Shown here piece after piece: positions 13,929 to 21,238 of a stretch of DNA of 41,784 bases. Made by a program: the position numbers and the translations under genes. The notes beneath the pieces were generated by a model. That model was not told the origin of the DNA, searched no databases, and was given only the letters and a program-made list of their open reading frames with translations. Each line of letters opens with the position of its first letter. Position 1 is the first letter of the stretch. Location of the stretch: NCBI GenBank assembly GCA_946480575.1, contig CAMLKF010000009.1:1-41784 (forward strand), in the 5' to 3' direction. Source of the DNA: an uncultured Nitrososphaera sp. (GTDB taxonomy: Archaea; Thermoproteota; Nitrososphaeria; Nitrososphaerales; Nitrososphaeraceae).

Positions 13929-15470
13929 TCACAGGTTGATGTTGCCGTGCTTTTTCCACGGCCTCGGCTCCTTCTTGTTAGCCAGCGCGTCAAGAGCCCG
14001 TATTATCATGGGCCTTGTTTCCGCCGGATCCATCACCAGATCAATAGTACCTTTTTCGGCAGCTATATACGGGTTTGCAAATTTGTCGCGGTATTCCTTT
14101 ACCAGTTGCTTCTTTTTGTCGGCCGCGTTAGGCGAGTTCTTCAAGTCTTTTCTGTGGAGAATCGTAATGGCCGCTTCAGGGCCGAGCACAGCAATTTCCG
14201 CGCTTGGCCACGCATAGTTGATGTCAGCGCGCAGGTTCTTGCTTCCCATCGCGATGTAGGCTCCCCCGTACGCCTTGCCGATGATACATGTCACCTTTGG
14301 CACTGTAGCTTCGCAATACGCATACAGCAGCTTGCTTCCGTGCCTGATGATGCCGTTGTGCTCTTGGTCAGTGCCAGGCAGGTAGCCGGGCGTGTCTACA
14401 AGCGTCACTATTGGGATGTTAAACGAGTCGCAGAAGCGGATGAAGCGCGCCGCCTTGTTTGACGAGTTGATATCAAGAGCGCCTGCAAGGTACATCGGTT
14501 GGTTTGCCACGATGCCGACTGTCCTGCCGGCCATCCTTGCAAAGCCGACTACAATATTTTCTGCAAACAGCTCGTGCACTTCAAAAAAGTCTCCGTTGTC
14601 GACTATGGACTTTATGATGTCCTTTATGTCGTACTGCTGGTACGGGTTCTCTGGCAATATGTTGATGAGGTTGATGTCAATCCTGTTTGGGTCGTCGCTT
14701 GTCTCTACTATCGCAGGCTCTTCTGTGTTATTTTGCGGCAGGAACGATATCAGTTTTTTTATCTTGTCAAAACATTCGTACTCGTTCTTGGCTACAAAGT
14801 GGGAGACGCCGGATTTCGAGGCATGGGCGCGCGCCCCACCAAGCTCTTCAAACGAGACTTCCTGGCTCAACACTTCCTTGACCACTTCAGGGCCGGTGAC
14901 AAACATCTGGCCAATATTTTCGACCATCACCACAAAGTCAGTCATTGCCGGCGAGTACACGGCTCCTCCGGCACATGGGCCGATGCTTGCAGTGATTTGC
15001 GGGATTACGCCAGAAGCCATGGTGTTTCTGAAGAAAATGTCGCCATAGCCATCAAGGCTTGCGACGCCTTCCTGTATGCGCGCCCCGCCAGAGTCGATTA
15101 TGCCTATTATCGGGCAGCCCACCTTCATGGCATGGTCCATCGCCTTAGCGATTTTCTTGCCGGTCATCTCGCCAAGCGAGCCTCCAAGCACGGTGAAATC
15201 GTAGGAAAAAACGAACACTTGCCGGCCGGCAATAGTGCCAAAGCCGGTGACGGCGCCGTCGCCGTAGAATTTCTGGATCGCAGGGTCGTCGCTTTTGTGC
15301 ATGACGTACTTGTCTAGCTCTACAAAAGTTCCTTCGTCAAGCAAAAGAGCAATCCTTTCTCTTGCAGTAAGCTTGCCTTTAGAATGCTGGGCCTCGATTC
15401 TTTCGCCGCCACCACCACTCTCGGCGGTCTTTTTCATTGAAGCCAACCGCTTGATTTTTTCTTCATGCAT
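13929..15470 (-). CDS. pccB: Carboxyltransferase subunit of acetyl/propionyl-CoA carboxylase
   Basis: Transfers the carboxyl group from carboxybiotin to acetyl-CoA or propionyl-CoA. The 513-residue product has the two crotonase-like halves of the family: GGSLGEMTGKKIAKAMDHA, IGPCAGGAVYSPAMTDFVVM, then LVDTPGYLPGTDQEHNGIIR and CIIGKAYGGAYIAMGSKNLR, whose Gly/Ala loops form the oxyanion holes. It heads the pccB-accC-accB operon. A TATA box at 15498-15506 lies about 30 bases ahead of the ATG, so the message is probably leaderless. Dual use for acetyl- and propionyl-CoA is known for archaeal homologues, not shown by this sequence. Confidence 0.96.
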   Translation of the reverse strand: MHEEKIKRLASMKKTAESGGGGERIEAQHSKGKLTARERIALLLDEGTFVELDKYVMHKSDDPAIQKFYGDGAVTGFGTIAGRQVFVFSYDFTVLGGSLGEMTGKKIAKAMDHAMKVGCPIIGIIDSGGARIQEGVASLDGYGDIFFRNTMASGVIPQITASIGPCAGGAVYSPAMTDFVVMVENIGQMFVTGPEVVKEVLSQEVSFEELGGARAHASKSGVSHFVAKNEYECFDKIKKLISFLPQNNTEEPAIVETSDDPNRIDINLINILPENPYQQYDIKDIIKSIVDNGDFFEVHELFAENIVVGFARMAGRTVGIVANQPMYLAGALDINSSNKAARFIRFCDSFNIPIVTLVDTPGYLPGTDQEHNGIIRHGSKLLYAYCEATVPKVTCIIGKAYGGAYIAMGSKNLRADINYAWPSAEIAVLGPEAAITILHRKDLKNSPNAADKKKQLVKEYRDKFANPYIAAEKGTIDLVMDPAETRPMIIRALDALANKKEPRPWKKHGNINL

Positions 15471-15497
15471 GGAAGTGTAACTTATGCGAGTAAGTCG

Positions 15498-15506
15498 CTA
15501 TATAAA
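15498..15506 (-). promoter_or_regulatory. TATA box of the pccB-accC-accB operon
   Basis: Minus-strand TTTATATAG, about 28-36 bases ahead of the ATG at 15470, in the short gap after the 70-residue gene; spacing predicts a nearly leaderless transcript. Confidence 0.6.
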
Positions 15507-15523
15507 TTCATTACAGAATGGGG

Positions 15524-15736
15524 CTATTCTCTGAGGCTGGACCGGCCGCCCTGCGCCCTGCGAAAGACGTTCATGCCAAGGTTATAGTTCTCAAAGAGGG
15601 ATTGGAGCGATTCAAGTTCCAGCGAAAGCATGGCGATCTCGCTCTTGTGCTCCTCCGGGTTTTTCATCAGCTGCTCAAGCTTTTCCTTCTTTTCTGCCAA
15701 AAGCTTGCCCACGTTGTGCTCGTATTCGCTTGACAT
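15524..15736 (-). CDS. Short coiled-coil protein, function unknown
   Basis: A 70-residue product starting MSSEYEHNVGKLLAEKKEKL with heptad-like spacing of Leu and charged residues through HKSEIAMLSLELESLQSLFE, predicting a helical coiled coil, then a short basic tail. No Cys or membrane segment. It is the last of four minus-strand genes (unknown 374-residue protein, rfcL, zinc protein, this one) with gaps of about 25 bases or less, so co-transcription is likely. I do not recognise the family. Confidence 0.65.
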   Translation of the reverse strand: MSSEYEHNVGKLLAEKKEKLEQLMKNPEEHKSEIAMLSLELESLQSLFENYNLGMNVFRRAQGGRSSLRE

Positions 15737-15760
15737 GATACAAGGTAGGCTCTCAGCTAT

Positions 15761-16147
15761 TCAAATTTTAACTTTTGGTAACAGCAGCTTCTGCATCTTG
15801 GCGCGAAAAGCTTGCTGGTAGTTTCCGTATGCATTCTTGTCCTCCGTGCACTGGTTGCAGATGCACGCCTGCGAGACGACCATCCTATTGCAGTCGCCGG
15901 CCTCAAAGCCACATTCGGCCCATCCGGCAGGCCTGCCGCAGATAAAGCAGTTAAGCTCTGGGGCTTGCTGCTTTTTTTCTTGTTTCTTCTTTTCAGCGGT
16001 TGCAGGAGTATCGCACTTGATATGCTTGATAGCCTTTGAGCTCTTCGACCAGAGCGCATATTCGCCCTGTGGTATCTCTTTGCCGCAGGCTGCGCACTTG
16101 CCCTTATATTTAACCAATAGCCTTATCCAGTCGCCTTTCTCGCTCAT
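15761..16147 (-). CDS. Cysteine-rich zinc-binding protein, function unknown
   Basis: A 128-residue product. The N-terminal module has KGKCAACGKEIPQGEYALWS ending in HIKC, a CxxC...HxxC zinc site seen in small treble-clef or ribbon domains. A Lys/Glu/Gln linker follows, then a C-terminal module with NCFICGRPAGWAECGFEAGD and CNRMVVSQACICNQC that has enough Cys for two further zinc ions. The start overlaps the rfcL stop by 4 bases (ATGA), so it is translated with the clamp loader subunit. It may be a nucleic-acid or protein-binding accessory factor; no named family is recognised. Confidence 0.8.
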   Translation of the reverse strand: MSEKGDWIRLLVKYKGKCAACGKEIPQGEYALWSKSSKAIKHIKCDTPATAEKKKQEKKQQAPELNCFICGRPAGWAECGFEAGDCNRMVVSQACICNQCTEDKNAYGNYQQAFRAKMQKLLLPKVKI

Positions 16148-17385
16148 TTCCTTTTCGCCTTCTCCATCTCTTTTGCTATCGACTCGCCTGTCGACTCGTC
16201 GCGAAAGTTGTTGACGGCAAATTTCACTGGGTCTATTTTGTTATCTATCAGCGTGCGAATGAAATATGGCAGCACGAGCGAGCCGCAGGCGCTCCTTGAC
16301 ATGTGCATTGCGGGCGCAAGTTCGCTCAGGATTTTCCTAGTCGACTGCGACCTTGCAAAGATAGGGCCCATCACCGGCCACGGCATCGAATACTGGCTGT
16401 ACTTGATGCCTTTCTGGCGCGACCTTTCGTACAGCCCTATTGCTATCATCCTGCTCACATACCGGAGCAGGCTCCACTGCCTGTTCCTGCTTGCCCTGCC
16501 GACCATCATGTCCGCCTTTGAAAGCACGTCTAGCATTGCATCAAGGTCGCCGTGTTCTATATGCGAAGAGACGATGCTTGAGAAGAGCGCGGCGATCATG
16601 TCCCTGCGCCGGGCCTCCGGCGACATGACCTCGTACCGAGGATCAGAGTAGGACGCGTCCGCCTTGGCAATGTATGCCACGGCTTCTTCTGCGCTACCGG
16701 ATGTTGAAAAGTAGCCGTTGATTGCGTCTGCAATATCGACATCGACAATGTCCTTGTTTGAAACGGTGGCATAGCCAGCATCCCGCGACTGCGCGCTGTT
16801 GAGAAGTGACCGTATGTCGCCCCTGCTGTTGTAGACCACTGAAATCCTGTCGCCGGGTCCAAGCTTGGAGTCCTCGCTCTGCAGCACGTGGTCAAGAAAG
16901 AGCGTCAAAAGGCGCGGCGGCACTGGGGCAAACTCGACGGTCTTGCACACCTTGGCAAGGTCTCTTATCTTGGTCGATTTTTTGTTTGCCGCCATTATCA
17001 CCGGCACCGTGGGCTCTTTCATGAGGTCAACGAGCGTGTCGAGGCCGCCTGAGTCTTCCCTGCCCGAGATACCGTCCACCTCGTCCAAAAAGAGCATTAT
17101 CTTTCGCCCAAGGAGGCCAGTGTTCTGGAAGATAGGCATTATCCTTGCCTGCAGGATCTCCTTGTTGCGGGTGTCACTTGCGTTCATTTCCACAAGGTCG
17201 TAGTCAAACTGCCTTGCAAGCGCGTGCACTAGCGTAGTCTTGCCGGTGCCTGGCGGACCTACTAGCAGGAGCGGCTTGCTTCCGCTCACCCAGCCGGCCA
17301 GCCACTTGACTACTGCTAATCTAGCGTCTTCGTTGCCGACCATCTGCTCCACCTGCCTCGGCCTGTGCTTCTCAGACCACATCAT
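16144..17385 (-). CDS. rfcL: Replication factor C large subunit (clamp loader)
   Basis: With RfcS it loads PCNA onto primed DNA. The 413-residue product opens MMWSEKHRPRQVEQMVGNED and carries Walker A LLVGPPGTGKTTLVHALA (about residues 40-57), Walker B IMLFLDEVDGISGRED, and the archaeal RfcL collar domain. No SRC motif is present, as expected for the large subunit. It is rather short for RfcL, and the C-terminus (ESIAKEMEKAKRK) shows no obvious QxxLxxFF-type PCNA-interacting motif, unlike many archaeal RfcL. It starts one base after the stop of the upstream unknown gene and overlaps the zinc-protein gene by 4 bases. Confidence 0.94.
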   Translation of the reverse strand: MMWSEKHRPRQVEQMVGNEDARLAVVKWLAGWVSGSKPLLLVGPPGTGKTTLVHALARQFDYDLVEMNASDTRNKEILQARIMPIFQNTGLLGRKIMLFLDEVDGISGREDSGGLDTLVDLMKEPTVPVIMAANKKSTKIRDLAKVCKTVEFAPVPPRLLTLFLDHVLQSEDSKLGPGDRISVVYNSRGDIRSLLNSAQSRDAGYATVSNKDIVDVDIADAINGYFSTSGSAEEAVAYIAKADASYSDPRYEVMSPEARRRDMIAALFSSIVSSHIEHGDLDAMLDVLSKADMMVGRASRNRQWSLLRYVSRMIAIGLYERSRQKGIKYSQYSMPWPVMGPIFARSQSTRKILSELAPAMHMSRSACGSLVLPYFIRTLIDNKIDPVKFAVNNFRDESTGESIAKEMEKAKRK

Positions 17386-17386
17386 T

Positions 17387-18511
17387 TCATGACATCAGCT
17401 TCTCTATCTTTTGCTGGAACTCTTCGAAAGGCGCGCGGCGGACAAGCTCGTTGTACCAGTGCTGGTTGTAATGCCTGACAGTAAGAAATAGGAATTCAAG
17501 GAACGGCTTTAATTGAAAGCTTTCAGGCAGCATGTCAAGCGCAATCTTGGCTTCGTCAAGGTAGAGCTCACTCTTTGCCATCGTAAGCTCAAAGCCGCGC
17601 CTGACGTCTCCGGTGTTGATGGCAAAGTAGAGCGGCCACGACGGCACCTTGACTGCGTTGTTCTTGATGGCGTCCTCGATCTCGTTGCCGCAGCCGACGC
17701 ACTCGCCGGCCTTGGCCATTCCTAAATGGAATATGTCGCCCAGCGGCCGGCGGTTGAGCGCCATATTCCTGCCAGCCGTGCCCATCACGGCCCGGTACTT
17801 TTTGTAGCACTCGGTCATGTTCTCGTCGCTTATTGACGCTGGCTTTATCTTTAATTTCACATCGATGTACTGTCCGACACGGGCGTCGCGGAACCCTTCT
17901 TCAAAGGCTTTTAGGACGATGTCTCCTCCCTGCGCTATCTTGCTCCGGGCAATCGCAAGGATGTAGGGGTTCATGAACTTGTAGTCCTCGAGGTATTCCA
18001 GATCCTCGTCCTTGTCGACAATCCTGTCCATCGGTTCTGACAGATCGATGGCAATGATATGGCCGTCTATCACTGCGTTCCTCCTTTCCTCAGAGATACT
18101 GTTGTCAAAGTATTGGGTTGCGCCGTCAAATAGCGCGTTGAAAACTGGGAACGTCATCTTGACAAAATTTGAATTCAGTATGCGTTTGACCCTGTCGCCA
18201 AGATCTTCAGGGCTTGACAGTCTTGCCTTGATGTCTGTCACGTTGCCTGCGGGCACAAGCTCAGGTGAGTTCACCTCCTCGGCAAACTTACATATCGTGC
18301 CGGCAGGGTTGTCATCGGCAGCTATCGCCTTGTGCAGCGACATGACGAAGCGATCCGCAAATCCTTGGAATTCGTTCCCTGTCTTTTCTTTGTATTGGTT
18401 GAACTGCCTGTAGCCCTTGCTCCGTAGCAACCCTTGCTTTATTATCTCCTTGCCGGCCTGCGTACCCATCAGGGCTTCCTTTGAAAAGACAGACTCGTCC
18501 TTGTTGCTCAT
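17387..18511 (-). CDS. Conserved-looking protein of unknown function upstream of rfcL
   Basis: A 374-residue soluble protein from ATG 18511 (MSNKDESVFSKEALMGTQAG). A longer frame upstream to 18613 begins with an Asn run encoded by an AAC/AAT repeat and is probably not translated. The product is mostly helical. A central beta-rich part (AVIDGHIIAIDLSEPMDRIV) is followed by a Cys pair, AGECVGCGNEIEDAIKNNAV, too few for a full zinc ribbon alone. The C-terminal helical part contains FLTVRHYNQHWYNELVRRAP. The frame is intact and in neighbour-like codon style. Its stop is one base from the rfcL start, so translation is coupled, pointing to a replication-linked role by association only. Confidence 0.8.
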   Translation of the reverse strand: MSNKDESVFSKEALMGTQAGKEIIKQGLLRSKGYRQFNQYKEKTGNEFQGFADRFVMSLHKAIAADDNPAGTICKFAEEVNSPELVPAGNVTDIKARLSSPEDLGDRVKRILNSNFVKMTFPVFNALFDGATQYFDNSISEERRNAVIDGHIIAIDLSEPMDRIVDKDEDLEYLEDYKFMNPYILAIARSKIAQGGDIVLKAFEEGFRDARVGQYIDVKLKIKPASISDENMTECYKKYRAVMGTAGRNMALNRRPLGDIFHLGMAKAGECVGCGNEIEDAIKNNAVKVPSWPLYFAINTGDVRRGFELTMAKSELYLDEAKIALDMLPESFQLKPFLEFLFLTVRHYNQHWYNELVRRAPFEEFQQKIEKLMS

Positions 18512-18563
18512 ATTATTTCTCCAGATTCTGCTACCTATGGTTAGCCAGCCATTGATAAGCGTA

Positions 18564-18587
18564 GTGTTGTTGTTATTGTTGTTATTG
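18564..18587. repeat. GTT/ATT trinucleotide run
   Basis: Alternating GTT and ATT units, reading as AAC/AAT on the minus strand, just upstream of the unknown gene's start at 18511. If the upstream frame were translated, it would encode seven consecutive Asn residues. Confidence 0.85.
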
Positions 18588-18611
18588 GAGGCTAGGGAAG
18601 CTCTTCCCATC

Positions 18612-18779
18612 ATGCCCTCGCATCGGACCTGCTCAGCCTAGCCCTTTTTGTAGCAGACTTGCAGCAATCGCATTTATTTTTTGTGGAGCTAGAATACAGG
18701 TTGGACAACTGGGATTACAATTCATACCATAACTGTACCAACCCGCTTTTGCAAGAAATGGACTTGGTTAATCTCATCT
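18612..18779. other. Intergenic stretch without recognisable gene
   Basis: Between the repeat-bearing 5' region of the unknown gene and the dihydrofolate reductase-like remnant I see no supported coding frame or RNA. A T-rich tract near 18676-18683 may be part of a promoter or terminator. Confidence 0.4.
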
Positions 18780-19243
18780 TCATCTGCCTTGTATATCCTT
18801 GAACAGCGGTATTATACCGCTGCTGAGGATTATGGGATGAATCGATAAAATGCTTTCGTCTACCAATCCAGCATTCAGCAGGATAGAAATGATATCCGCG
18901 CCGCCAACAAGCCAGATGTCCCTGCCCTGCGTGCGGATCAGTTTCCTTACAAATTCCGGGACATCGGAAGAGACAAACTCTGCATTTTAATCGCCTGTCC
19001 GCTTTGCATTTTCAGTAAACACATACACACCTTTTTGTTTTGTTCTTGTACGGGTATTCGTCACAAATTCAAGGGATTGATTGTATGTTTTTCTGCCTAT
19101 CAGAATTCTATCAATTGAATCGTAGAACTGCGAGTAGCCATAGTCTGCATCTGCATCCGTGAACAGCCACAGTCTATGCCCCCGTCCTCTCTGGCAATGT
19201 AGCCATCGAGGCTTGGGGCGATGAATAGCTTGACCTTTCTCAT
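18780..19243 (-). pseudogene. Dihydrofolate reductase-like (RibD C-terminal family) pseudogene
   Basis: Reading the minus strand from 19243 gives MRKVKLFIAPSLDGYIARED, the typical start of YyaP/YwjB-type dihydrofolate reductase-like proteins. The frame then breaks: GGID is followed, one base out of phase, by DYGYSQFYDSIDRILIGRK; another shift comes near EFDEYPYKN; then VYVFTENAKRTGD runs into an in-frame TAA; NAEFVSSDVPEFVRKLIRT and RDIWLVGGADIISILL close the domain. At least two frameshifts and one internal stop show that it is dead. It lies between the rfcL group and rps7. Confidence 0.85.
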
Positions 19244-19303
19244 GGCTCAGGCTTGCTCCTTCATGAGTGCGGTAAAAAGAGAGAAAAAGTGTTTTTGCGG
19301 CTT

Positions 19304-19909
19304 TTATCTTGAAGCCATCGCGATTCTTTCTTGCTCATTCTTTTTCTTGACGGCATGGCTTGCCATGTCGTTGTTGGAAGCCAAGATTATCTCCTTGGCA
19401 AGCGCCTCCTCGATTGTTTGCGGCTTAGAGTAGGTCGACTCCCTTATGCCCTCTGCAATGAACCTAAGCGCTAGGTCCACCCTGCGCAGCGGAGCAACAT
19501 CCACTGAAACGTGGTAGACTACGCCACCATACACGATGCGGGTCGTGTCCTCGTTTGGCGACGAGTTCTCTATTGCCCTCACCAAGAGCTCGACCGGGTT
19601 CTTGCCCGTTTCAAGGTGTATGATGTCAAAAGCCGCCTTAACTGCCTTGAGCGCATGGGCTTTCTTGCCACCCATCCTGCCTGTGTTCTTGGCATACTTT
19701 TTGCCAAAGTGCATCATCTTGTTTGCAAGCCTCTCCACGATGTGGACCTCAGCCTTTTTTAACCGCTGGTGCTCGTGCCTGCCAAATGTTACTGGTATGA
19801 CTGCGGGCGGGAGCTTGATTACTGTCTTTAGACCAGCGTCGTTTAACTTGATCTCGCTTGTGTCCCACTTGTTGAAAAGCTGTATGTTTACCTGCTCTTT
19901 GCCACTCAT
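19304..19909 (-). CDS. rps7: Small-subunit ribosomal protein uS7
   Basis: 30S protein that organises the head of the small subunit. Chosen start ATG 19909 ([20 protein letters not shown]) gives 201 residues and overlaps the uS12 stop by 4 bases; the longer frame would run into uS12. Visible family features are [40 protein letters not shown] and the C-terminal helices. It is the last gene of the rpoH-to-rps7 transcript, the standard archaeal order. Confidence 0.96.
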   Translation of the reverse strand: MSGKEQVNIQLFNKWDTSEIKLNDAGLKTVIKLPPAVIPVTFGRHEHQRLKKAEVHIVERLANKMMHFGKKYAKNTGRMGGKKAHALKAVKAAFDIIHLETGKNPVELLVRAIENSSPNEDTTRIVYGGVVYHVSVDVAPLRRVDLALRFIAEGIRESTYSKPQTIEEALAKEIILASNNDMASHAVKKKNEQERIAMASR

Positions 19910-20343
19910 CTTCTCGGCTTCTCCTTTCTTCCGTGCACAAGCTCGTTGAGCGACACTCCGTTCACCTTGAAGACCTGCCACCTAACGCCAGGGATGTCGC
20001 CCATTGCGCCACCCATCGAGCCGCCGATGCCGCCGATGATGACCTCATCATGCTCGTCAACAAAGTTGAGAGCGCCGTCCTTTGGGAGGAAGGCGGTGAC
20101 CGACTTGCCGTTCTTTATCAGCTGCACCCTGACGCACTTGCGCACGGCAGAGTTGGGCTGCTTTGACTCTATTCCTACTTTTTCCAGCACTATGCCTCGT
20201 GCCTGCGGCGCGCCCTCTAGCGGGTTTGCCTTCTTGTCAAGCATAAGCATCCTTCTCTTGTAATACTTGTCTGCCCACCTGCCCCGGCTCTTCTTTGCCC
20301 TGAGCACACCGCCGGCAAACAACCCTAGTGGAGATTTACCCAT
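19906..20343 (-). CDS. rps12: Small-subunit ribosomal protein uS12
   Basis: Decoding-centre protein of the 30S subunit. The 145-residue product starts [20 protein letters not shown] and contains [20 protein letters not shown] and the loop [20 protein letters not shown] typical of archaeal/eukaryal S12/S23. Length is normal. It begins 3 bases after nusA and overlaps rps7 by 4 bases. Confidence 0.97.
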   Translation of the reverse strand: MGKSPLGLFAGGVLRAKKSRGRWADKYYKRRMLMLDKKANPLEGAPQARGIVLEKVGIESKQPNSAVRKCVRVQLIKNGKSVTAFLPKDGALNFVDEHDEVIIGGIGGSMGGAMGDIPGVRWQVFKVNGVSLNELVHGRKEKPRR

Positions 20344-20346
20344 TTT

Positions 20347-20820
20347 TTACATACTCACCTTATTGTAACTTCCCTGCTGTTCAGGGCTAACTATCAGAAC
20401 ATTGGATATTTGGAAGTATCGCTTCGCAAAGAGCCTAGCCTTCTCGGCGTTTCTGCCCTCCCTGCCCACGACGGCGCCCTTTTTGCGCTGGTCGACGATG
20501 ACGACGGCCTGCTTTGTCCCGTCGTTCCTGTCAGATATCCTGACGTCGTTTACCATGTCGGCGTTTAGCATGTTGCGTATGAATTCAGCAGGGTCGTCTG
20601 AAAACTCGACAAGTTCCACTTTTTTCCCGACCACGTTCTGGAGCTGCTTTATCGTCGAGCCGCCTTTGCCAATTGCAAGGCCCATCTGGCCCTTATTTAC
20701 GACGAAAATAACGCGCTCCATCCTGTCATCGACTATGCAGTCCCTTGCAGTGGCGCTTGTGATGCTCTGGAAAAGGGACATCAAACGCAGCTCGTCAGAA
20801 GTCAGCTTGATCTCGGTCAT
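20347..20820 (-). CDS. nusA: Archaeal NusA-like transcription factor with two KH domains
   Basis: RNA-binding protein homologous to the KH part of bacterial NusA, thought to act in transcription elongation or rRNA antitermination. The 157-residue product has KH1 with NKGQMGLAIGKGGSTIKQLQ and KH2 with KKGAVVGREGRNAEKARLFA, both carrying the GxxG-type RNA-binding loop. It lacks the N-terminal and S1 domains of bacterial NusA, as usual in archaea. It lies between rpl30e and rps12, the conserved position. Confidence 0.95.
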   Translation of the reverse strand: MTEIKLTSDELRLMSLFQSITSATARDCIVDDRMERVIFVVNKGQMGLAIGKGGSTIKQLQNVVGKKVELVEFSDDPAEFIRNMLNADMVNDVRISDRNDGTKQAVVIVDQRKKGAVVGREGRNAEKARLFAKRYFQISNVLIVSPEQQGSYNKVSM

Positions 20821-20874
20821 TTTCAGCGCAGCATCCCTGTCATTACGTACGTTCCGTCGTCAGACGACAACAGC

Positions 20875-20890
20875 AACAACAATATCATCA
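20875..20890. repeat. CAACAG/CAACAA-type repeat in the nusA-rpl30e gap
   Basis: The 109-base gap between rpl30e and nusA contains a short CAA-type trinucleotide run (ACAACAGCAACAAC). Just before it is a small inverted repeat, GTCGT and ACGAC with three bases between. No gene is visible in the gap; a weak promoter for nusA cannot be excluded. Confidence 0.5.
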
Positions 20891-20929
20891 CTTGCTCAGT
20901 AAAGTCCAATTTAAGTCTTGGCGCCTTTT

Positions 20930-21238
20930 TTATTTGCCCTCTTTTTCTGAGATGCTCGCGTCTATTTCTTCTGCAGTCCCGCTCTTGATTGCTATTACAG
21001 TCATCCTGAAAGGCTTGTTGCAGAGCTTGCCTAGCTGCACCGAGTTGCCAGGGTATTCGTACACAGCGATGTTTGAAGCCTTGGCCTGCTCTTCCAGTTT
21101 CACCCTGTCGTCAGAAGCAACAGACTTGCTGATGATTATCAATTTCGATCCCTTGATTGACTGCAATACTTCCTTGACGCCGCTCTTGTACTTGTCGGTG
21201 GCTATAGCGTCCTTAATTACTTTTTCCAGTGCCCTCAT
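20930..21238 (-). CDS. rpl30e: Large-subunit ribosomal protein eL30
   Basis: Archaeal/eukaryal-specific 50S protein of the L7Ae-related fold. The 102-residue product reads MRALEKVIKDAIATDKYKSG, then GSKLIIISKSVASDD and IAVYEYPGNSVQLGKLCNKP, all typical of eL30. The start ATG lies inside the 3' end of rpoA, giving a 26-base overlap; no later in-frame start would keep the conserved first helix, so the overlap is probably real. Confidence 0.95.
   Translation of the reverse strand: MRALEKVIKDAIATDKYKSGVKEVLQSIKGSKLIIISKSVASDDRVKLEEQAKASNIAVYEYPGNSVQLGKLCNKPFRMTVIAIKSGTAEEIDASISEKEGK

Noticed and set aside
13913..13993. N-terminal extension of AccC
   Set aside because: It overlaps pccB, has no similarity to biotin carboxylase and precedes the standard MSKKITSILIANRGE-like start.
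14499..15317. Long plus-strand ORF of 272 residues
   Set aside because: It is antisense to pccB, whose protein is conserved throughout; no promoter or motif supports it.
18512..18613. Poly-Asn N-terminal extension of the unknown protein upstream of rfcL
   Set aside because: The Asn run comes from a trinucleotide repeat in the 5' region; the internal ATG at 18511 begins a normal-looking protein.
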